Assembly: GCA_964350865.1 (NCBI GenBank)
Contig: CAYGLJ010000019.1
Coordinates: forward strand, 1-18,671
Length of the DNA: 18,671 nt
Reading direction: 5' to 3'
From: Pontimonas sp964350865
Lineage (GTDB): Bacteria; Actinomycetota; Actinomycetes; Actinomycetales; Microbacteriaceae
Within the stretch, counting starts at the first letter, position 1. The number at the start of each line of letters is the position of its first letter. Below the pieces are notes generated by a model that was not told where the DNA came from, ran no database searches, and worked only from the letters and a program-made list of their open reading frames with translations. This document shows, piece by piece, positions 13,480-18,671 of the stretch. The position numbers and the translations under genes are program-made.

Positions 13480-14199
13480 GTGGGTTTTCTCGACAGTTTT
13501 GAGCGTTCAGTGGAGCGACTCGTCGGGGGCGCTTTTGCCAAAGCTTTCGCCGCGGGCGTCCACCCGGTCGAGATTGTCGCAGCGCTCAAGAGGGAAATGG
13601 ACTCCAGGGCCACCACGGTCTCGAGAACACGGACTGTGGCGCCGCATCTCTACTCCTGCAACCTCTCGACCGAAGATCACGCGCGACTTGCCCAGCTAGG
13701 GGAGGGCTTTGTTGCGGAAATCACCCAGGCGCTCGCCGAGTATGCCGCTCTCCGCGGCTACGGGCTTACTGATCGACTGAGCGTCACTCTGACACTTTCT
13801 GGGTCGCTCTCGGAGGGAATGGTCGACGTCACCAGTACACCCGTGGGGCCGGTGGTCTGGATTCCCACGGTGACCTGGGACTCCGTTCGGTATCCCGTAG
13901 TCAAAAAATCGACAGTTATCGGGCGGGGCACAGATACCGACGTTCATGTTGTCGCCAGAGGTGTCTCGAGACACCACTGTGAGATCCGGTGGGACGGCAA
14001 GCGCGCCGAAGCTGTGGATTTAGGCTCCACCAACGGGACGAAACTCGATGGTGAGCGCATCACCAGAGCCGCCCTTCCCGACCGATGCACCCTGGTGATG
14101 GGCCAGGCGCGTATCCTGTTTGAGGTGGTTCCGCAGGCTGAAGCCTCGTATCGTGCCTTCGCACACCACACCCCCACCGGTACAGAGGAGACATCGTGA
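13480..14199 (+). CDS. fhaA: FhaA: DUF3662 plus FHA domain protein
   Basis: A 239-residue protein. Residues 1-118 form the FhaA N-terminal domain (DUF3662; MGFLDSFERSVERLVGGAFA and HPVEIVAALKREMD). The C-terminal forkhead-associated domain (about 138-218) has the phosphothreonine-binding residues GRG 148-150, SRHH 163-166 and STNGT 183-187. FhaA proteins bind phosphorylated partners of the PknA/PknB kinases; in mycobacteria FhaA binds the MviN/MurJ pseudokinase domain and affects peptidoglycan synthesis. This version lacks the long low-complexity linker of mycobacterial FhaA. The GTG start at 13480 is preceded by GGGAGGTG, and MGFLDSFE is the family-typical beginning; the GTG at 13462 would add an unrelated six residues. 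It is the first gene of fhaA-fhaB-pstP-rodA-pbpA. Confidence 0.94.
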   Translation: MGFLDSFERSVERLVGGAFAKAFAAGVHPVEIVAALKREMDSRATTVSRTRTVAPHLYSCNLSTEDHARLAQLGEGFVAEITQALAEYAALRGYGLTDRLSVTLTLSGSLSEGMVDVTSTPVGPVVWIPTVTWDSVRYPVVKKSTVIGRGTDTDVHVVARGVSRHHCEIRWDGKRAEAVDLGSTNGTKLDGERITRAALPDRCTLVMGQARILFEVVPQAEASYRAFAHHTPTGTEETS

Positions 14200-14690
14200 G
14201 TGAACTAACGCTGTTCCTTCTGCAACTCGCCTTTTTGGGGCTTCTGTGGGCTTTCGTCTTCGCGATTGTCTATGCGCTTCGCACCGACCTTTTCGGGCCT
14301 CCCCGGTATCGACAAGAGGACGAAGACAAACCCGCCACCAAGTCGCCTTCAGACCAGCCACCAACCCTGTCGCCTGCTCCCACCACTCCCAGTGGAATCG
14401 CCCAATCCCTGGTCGTGACCTCTGGTCCCAAAGAAGGCCTGGAGATTGAGTTGCTCCCTGAGGAGCAGTTCACTATTGGCCGCTCGGGTGACTCAAGCCT
14501 GGTCATTAGGGATGACGTGACCTCTACGCACCACGCGCGATTGATGCTCTGGAATGACCAGTGGATGATTCAAGACTTGGATTCGACCAACGGCACGTTC
14601 GTGGATGGCAATCGGGTGAGCATCCCCACCCCGGTTCCTTTGAATACTCCCGTCAGCGTAGGAAACACGACGTTTGAGCTCCGGAAGTGA
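14196..14690 (+). CDS. fhaB: FhaB (FipA): membrane-anchored FHA domain protein
   Basis: A 164-residue protein with one N-terminal membrane helix (about 5-28), followed by the conserved LRTDLFG segment, a Pro/Thr-rich linker (about 40-70), and an FHA domain (about 72-162). The FHA domain carries IGRSGDSS (GR 95-96), STHH 110-113 and STNGT 130-134. FhaB/FipA in mycobacteria is a substrate of PknB and links FtsZ and other division proteins; T30 in LRTDLFG lies where a regulatory Thr is found in relatives (inference). The GTG start overlaps the fhaA stop by 4 nt and is served by GAGGAG at 14185-14190. A 4-nt gap precedes pstP. Confidence 0.93.
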   Translation: MSELTLFLLQLAFLGLLWAFVFAIVYALRTDLFGPPRYRQEDEDKPATKSPSDQPPTLSPAPTTPSGIAQSLVVTSGPKEGLEIELLPEEQFTIGRSGDSSLVIRDDVTSTHHARLMLWNDQWMIQDLDSTNGTFVDGNRVSIPTPVPLNTPVSVGNTTFELRK

Positions 14691-14694
14691 TCGG

Positions 14695-15930
14695 ATGACC
14701 TCTGACCACATCCTGAGTGCCGCGTCCTCCCATATCGGGAAGATTCGTGCAAGCAATCAGGATTCGGGCTCTGTCGGACGAAACCTGTTTGTTGTCGCGG
14801 ACGGGATGGGTGGCCACGCCGGTGGAGATGTGGCCAGCGCGCTTGCGGTCCAGCACCTGTTCACTCTCGATCGCACGTACGACACCGTCGAGGATGCTCG
14901 CGAGGCTCTTTTCCGAGGAGTCCTCGATGCCGGTGCTGACCTGACGAATGCGGTGGTGGAGCACCCGGAGCTCACCGGTATGGGAACGACGGTGAGCGCC
15001 ATGATTCGGGTCAAATCCCAGATGGTTATCGCCCACATCGGTGACTCCCGGATTTATCGACTTCGAGAAGGCGTTCTTGAGCAGATCACCGCCGATCACA
15101 CCTTTGTTCAGCGCCTCGTGGATAGCGGGCGCATTACCCCCGAAGAGGCAGCGGTCCACCCCAGGCGCAGTGTCTTGATGAGAGTCCTCGGTGACGTTGA
15201 CGCCGAGCCCGAAGTGGACACTCACATCGTCGATACTCTCCCAGGCGATCGTTGGCTCCTGTGTTCCGATGGTCTCAGTGGTTATGTCTCCGAGAGGGAC
15301 ATCGCAGAAACCCTCCTGACGGTGGACGATGTGGAGCTCGCTGCCCACAAACTGATTACCCAAAGCTTGAGCGAGGGTGCACCTGACAACGTGACCGTCG
15401 TCATTGTCCGAGTTGCCGAAGGCCTCGACACATCACCCCCCGCGGAACCACGCATGGTCGGAGCAGCCGCGGGACCGCTCACTTACGAATCAGGCCCCGT
15501 GATGCGCAGGCCTGCACTGCCCGCGCTCCTTCTCCACCCGCTGCGAGCGCTTCCCCCGGCGGACGAACACTTCGAGCCCGAAGAGGATTACCTCGAGGAG
15601 CTCATTCGCGAAGACCGACGGAGACTGATTCGACGTCGTGTGGTCTGGTCACTCTCCGTCGTCATCATCATCAGCGCTCTAGTCGGGGCTGCGTTTAGCG
15701 CCTACGAATGGACTCAAACGCGGTACTTCGTGGGGGAGAGCAACGGTTTTGTCGCGATCTATCAGGGTGTTCCGGAGAATGTGGGTCCGCTCTCGCTCTC
15801 CACGTTGTATGAAGAGACCGACGTGTCACTGGAGTCACTCCAGGTGTTCGAACAAGAGCGAATTGCGGACTCCCTTCCGGCTGAATCGCTGGAGGATGCT
15901 CAGGAAATCGTCGATCGGCTGAGGCGGTGA
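14695..15930 (+). CDS. pstP: PstP: PP2C-type Ser/Thr protein phosphatase
   Basis: A 411-residue membrane-anchored phosphatase that opposes PknA/PknB. The PP2C catalytic domain spans about 5-242. Metal-binding and catalytic motifs are NQD 21-23, VADGMGGH (D36, G37), GDSR 116-119, CSDGLSG (D192) and GAPDNVT (D231). A juxtamembrane linker precedes one membrane helix at about 315-337, which follows a basic stretch (RRRLIRRR). An extracytoplasmic tail of about 70 residues follows. The domain order matches PstP. A TTG at 14674 could extend it by seven residues, but the ATG at 14695 has GGAAG 7 nt upstream and gives the usual start. It lies between fhaB and rodA with 4-nt gaps on both sides, so it is part of the operon. 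Confidence 0.95.
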   Translation: MTSDHILSAASSHIGKIRASNQDSGSVGRNLFVVADGMGGHAGGDVASALAVQHLFTLDRTYDTVEDAREALFRGVLDAGADLTNAVVEHPELTGMGTTVSAMIRVKSQMVIAHIGDSRIYRLREGVLEQITADHTFVQRLVDSGRITPEEAAVHPRRSVLMRVLGDVDAEPEVDTHIVDTLPGDRWLLCSDGLSGYVSERDIAETLLTVDDVELAAHKLITQSLSEGAPDNVTVVIVRVAEGLDTSPPAEPRMVGAAAGPLTYESGPVMRRPALPALLLHPLRALPPADEHFEPEEDYLEELIREDRRRLIRRRVVWSLSVVIIISALVGAAFSAYEWTQTRYFVGESNGFVAIYQGVPENVGPLSLSTLYEETDVSLESLQVFEQERIADSLPAESLEDAQEIVDRLRR

Positions 15931-15934
15931 CACG

Positions 15935-17332
15935 ATGAGCGAATCCAGCGTCCCCCCTGTTGCTCCTGTCACCGGCCGCGTCGTGTTGCGGGTCAAAATG
16001 CCCCAGAAGCTTCGCAACCTGGAATTAGTGCTGCTGGTTGTTGCCCTGGGATTGAGTGCGCTGGCTCTCGCGCTCGTGCAATGGGGGGCTCTTGGCACCT
16101 TGGATTGGAGCCTGCTCACGTACGCTGCAGGTCTCGCTGGTCTCACTCTTGGATTACACCTGGTGTTGCGCATCGTCGCACGAGATGCTGACCCCTTCGT
16201 TGTCCCCCTTGCCACCATGCTGAATGGGCTGGGCATCACCATGATTCACCGACTGGATATCGCTGCGGGGGCCAGCGGTTGGGAAGCTGCCGGCGTTCGA
16301 CAAATGGCCTGGACCGCGGTCGCGTTGGTCATCGCCATCATCGTGCTCATTGTGGTGAAGAACTACCGTGTGCTGCTGCGCTACCGCTACTTAGCCATGC
16401 TCGCAGGCGTCATTTTGTTGACCATGCCCCTCTGGCCTGGCATCGGTCGCACGGTCAACGGTGCAACGCTGTGGGTCGATATCGGCGGGATGAATTTCCA
16501 ACCCGGTGAAGTCGCCAAAATCGCCCTCGCAATCTTCTTCGCCGGCTACCTCATGACAGCGAGAGAAAGTCTCCAAAAAGTCGGCAACACCTTTGCGGGG
16601 ATTCGCTGGCCACGAGTTCGAGACCTCGGACCACTCCTCATTGTGTGGGTTGTTGCCATGGGTGTTCTGGTGTTCCAGAGGGACCTAGGAACCTCGCTCC
16701 TGTATTTCGGATTGTTCCTCGCCATGCTCTACATCGCGACCAACAGGCTCCTCTGGCTGGGACTCGGCGGTGGCCTGTTCGTTGCGGGTGCTGCTGTTGC
16801 AGCGAGCCAGCTGGGATACGTCCAAGGCCGCTTGCAGGGCTGGCTGGACTCTTTCAACCCCGAGGTCTATAACGCCCAAGGGGGCTCCTATCAATTGGTC
16901 CAAGGCCTCTTTGGGTTTGCCGAGGGAGGCTTCATCGGCGAAGGCTTGGGGCAGGGTCAGCCCGATTTTGTCCCGCTCGCCAACTCGGACTACATCGTCG
17001 CCGCGCTGGGCGAAGAACTCGGCATCTTTGGGGTATTCGCACTTCTGGCCCTCTATTTGTTGCTTGTCAGTCGGGGCTTCAGGGTGGGCTTCACCGGCAC
17101 CGACGATTTTGGGCGCCTGTTGTCCTCGGGGTTGGCGTTTGTTCTGGCGCTGCAGGTGTTTGTCGTCATTGGAGGAATCACGCGCGTTATTCCGGTGACT
17201 GGATTGACAACCCCCTTCCTTGCCGCCGGAGGGTCATCCTTGGTGGCGAACTGGGTCATCGTTGCCCTGTTGTTGCGACTCAGTGACGAGGCGCGTGCTT
17301 CCGTCCGCCTGGAAGCGGGGGTACGCGCATGA
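15935..17332 (+). CDS. rodA: RodA: SEDS-family peptidoglycan glycosyltransferase
   Basis: A 465-residue protein with about 12 membrane helices. The SEDS family (RodA/FtsW) polymerises lipid II into glycan strands, working with a class B PBP. Family motifs seen are NGATLWVDIGG (175-185), FQPGEVAKI (188-196), VFQRDLGTS (246-254, with D250 at the position of the essential Asp), LANSDYIVAALGEELG (348-363) and AAGGSSLVANW near the C-terminus. RodA, not FtsW, is indicated by its position between pstP and pbpA. The ATG at 15935 follows the pstP stop by 4 nt, with GGTGA upstream. Its stop overlaps the pbpA start by 4 nt (ATGA), so the enzyme and its partner transpeptidase are translationally coupled. 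Confidence 0.95.
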   Translation: MSESSVPPVAPVTGRVVLRVKMPQKLRNLELVLLVVALGLSALALALVQWGALGTLDWSLLTYAAGLAGLTLGLHLVLRIVARDADPFVVPLATMLNGLGITMIHRLDIAAGASGWEAAGVRQMAWTAVALVIAIIVLIVVKNYRVLLRYRYLAMLAGVILLTMPLWPGIGRTVNGATLWVDIGGMNFQPGEVAKIALAIFFAGYLMTARESLQKVGNTFAGIRWPRVRDLGPLLIVWVVAMGVLVFQRDLGTSLLYFGLFLAMLYIATNRLLWLGLGGGLFVAGAAVAASQLGYVQGRLQGWLDSFNPEVYNAQGGSYQLVQGLFGFAEGGFIGEGLGQGQPDFVPLANSDYIVAALGEELGIFGVFALLALYLLLVSRGFRVGFTGTDDFGRLLSSGLAFVLALQVFVVIGGITRVIPVTGLTTPFLAAGGSSLVANWVIVALLLRLSDEARASVRLEAGVRA

Positions 17333-18671
17333 TCGCGCCATTGCGTCGAGTCGGGATCGCCGTCATGGCGTTGTTCATGACGCTCTTTCTCTCCGCCAGT
17401 TACGTCCAGGTTGTCGCCAGTGAAGAGATTGCTGATGACGATCGCAATGTTCGCAAGCTCTATGAGAGCTTCTCCGCTGAGCGGGGTCAGATCCTTGCGG
17501 GCGGAATCCCGATTGCGACCTCCCTTCCCGTGGATAACCAATTCCGTTACTTGCGCACCTATCCCTATGCAGAGCTTTATGCCCCAGTTGTGGGCTACTA
17601 CACGCTAAACCAGGGGAACGCGGGAATCGAGAGTGCCCTCAACCCCGTTCTCACCGGACGAGCCAGCTCCCAAATCCTCGACCAACTCACCGCATTGGTT
17701 ACTGGTTCGACGCCTGAGGGAGCCAGTGTCCAGCTGACTCTCGACCCTGAAATTCAACAAATCGCCTACGACGCTCTCGGAGACCGACGGGGAGCCGTCG
17801 TGGTCTTGGAGCCTGCTACCGGCCGCGTTCTCGCGATGGTGTCGACACCCTCGTATGACCCCAATCTATTGGCGGCGCACTCCACGTCAGCGGTGCTCGG
17901 TGCCTACAACGAGCTCTCCGAGGATCCCGATAACCCTCTCGCGAATCGCGCTATTGCGGGGGACCAGTACTTCCCAGGCTCCGTGTTCAAGATACTGATG
18001 ACGGCCGCGGCCCTGGAATCTGGTGACTACACGGCGGACAGTGAGTTCCTCAATCCTGCTGAGCTCCCCCTTCCGCTCAGCACCAGAAGTATTAAGAACT
18101 CGGGAGGCCGACTCTGTGGCGGGGAAGAAACCACAACCCTCGAGGAAGCCTTCCGACTCAGCTGCAACATTCCCTATGCCGAATTGGGTTTGGAGCTCGG
18201 AGAAACCGCCATCGGATCGATGGCGGATGACTTCGGTTTCGGTGCCACCCTCGAGATTCCGCTCCAGGTGACGCCCAGCAACTTCCCCCGAGGACTCGAT
18301 GACGCCCAACTCATGCTGAGCTCGTTTGGCCAGTTTGATGTGCGGGTGACGCCACTCCAGGTGGCGATGCTGAGCGCCGGTGTTGCCAACGGAGGGGTGC
18401 TGATGAAGCCCAACCTGGTGGACCAGGTGATAGCTCCCAACCTCCGGGTTCTCCAGTCTTATGAGCCCACAATCTATTCACGACCGCTCAGCTCCCAGGT
18501 CGCCCAGGAGATGACCCGGATGATGGTGCGCAACGTTAGTCAGGGTGTCGCCAGTGCCGCGGGAATTCCAGGCATTAGCGTCGCAGGAAAGACAGGAACA
18601 GCGGAGACAGGAATCGGTGATGGTCGCTCATTCTGGTTCACCGGCTTTGCTCCTGCAGAAAACCCTGAGCT
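17329..18671 (+). CDS. pbpA: PbpA: class B penicillin-binding protein (partial, cut by right edge)
   Basis: The first 447 residues are present. A short cytoplasmic start and one membrane helix (about 8-28) are followed by a small N-terminal domain (YESFSAERGQILAGG), then the transpeptidase domain from about 155. Catalytic motifs are PGSVFK (S218, K221), SCN (278-280) and AGKTGTAE (KTG 421-423). The two cysteines C263 and C279 flank the second motif, as in actinobacterial PbpA. It cross-links peptide stems in the wall and pairs with RodA. The first motif is PGSVFK where PGSTFK is commoner, a tolerated variation. The ATG overlaps the rodA stop by 4 nt. The reading frame stays open to the window end, so the stop and the expected pknA-pknB genes lie beyond it. 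Confidence 0.95.
   Translation, partial: MIAPLRRVGIAVMALFMTLFLSASYVQVVASEEIADDDRNVRKLYESFSAERGQILAGGIPIATSLPVDNQFRYLRTYPYAELYAPVVGYYTLNQGNAGIESALNPVLTGRASSQILDQLTALVTGSTPEGASVQLTLDPEIQQIAYDALGDRRGAVVVLEPATGRVLAMVSTPSYDPNLLAAHSTSAVLGAYNELSEDPDNPLANRAIAGDQYFPGSVFKILMTAAALESGDYTADSEFLNPAELPLPLSTRSIKNSGGRLCGGEETTTLEEAFRLSCNIPYAELGLELGETAIGSMADDFGFGATLEIPLQVTPSNFPRGLDDAQLMLSSFGQFDVRVTPLQVAMLSAGVANGGVLMKPNLVDQVIAPNLRVLQSYEPTIYSRPLSSQVAQEMTRMMVRNVSQGVASAAGIPGISVAGKTGTAETGIGDGRSFWFTGFAPAENPE

Noticed and set aside
1..18671. CRISPR arrays, insertion sequences, integrases, toxin-antitoxin or defence genes
   Set aside because: No regular repeats, terminal inverted repeats with a transposase, or defence-type proteins were seen on either strand. 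All substantial reading frames are accounted for by core or transport genes.

Overview
The window looks like chromosomal DNA from a high-GC Gram-positive bacterium (Actinobacteria), most probably a compact, streamlined member of the Microbacteriaceae. The evidence is the gene content: an actinobacterial NucS mismatch endonuclease, a GabD2-type aldehyde dehydrogenase, and the cell-envelope/signalling cluster fhaA-fhaB-pstP-rodA-pbpA with a tRNA-Leu(CAG) beside it, as is known near the origin in many actinobacteria. GTG starts are frequent, several neighbours overlap by 4 nt, and no gap between genes exceeds about 135 nt. There is therefore no gene-free stretch over 300 bases.

Layout. 1-486 (minus strand): a small YtxH-like protein followed by the start of a holin-X type membrane protein that runs off the left edge. 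560-2518 (minus): an M13 zinc metallopeptidase. 2573-5087 (plus): a DinF-like MATE transporter overlapping an MFS transporter. 5108-5803: nucS. 5828-8369: a tight unit of a HAD phosphatase, an MFS transporter and a Trp-rich membrane protein of unknown function. 8329-10757 (minus): copZ-copA, a copper chaperone and copper-exporting P-type ATPase, overlapping the preceding gene tail to tail by 41 nt. 10850-13260: gabD2 and a short-chain dehydrogenase. 13263-13345 (minus): tRNA-Leu(CAG). 13480-18671: fhaA, fhaB, pstP, rodA and pbpA (cut by the right edge).

How they work together. The last cluster couples Ser/Thr phosphorylation (PstP phosphatase, two phosphothreonine-reading FHA proteins) to peptidoglycan synthesis (the RodA glycosyltransferase and the PbpA transpeptidase). 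In this family pknA and pknB normally follow, so they are expected just beyond the window. copZA is a self-contained copper-efflux operon. The centre is a set of housekeeping and transport genes, several of which seem to be read from leaderless transcripts whose -10 element lies 6-8 nt before the start codon.

I found no mobile element, prophage, CRISPR array, toxin-antitoxin pair or defence island, and no convincing new multi-gene system. The points most worth a second look are small: apparent leaderless and overlapping divergent promoters, a three-half-site operator-like element, a strong hairpin inside the end of an MFS gene, and one unrecognised Trp-rich membrane protein.
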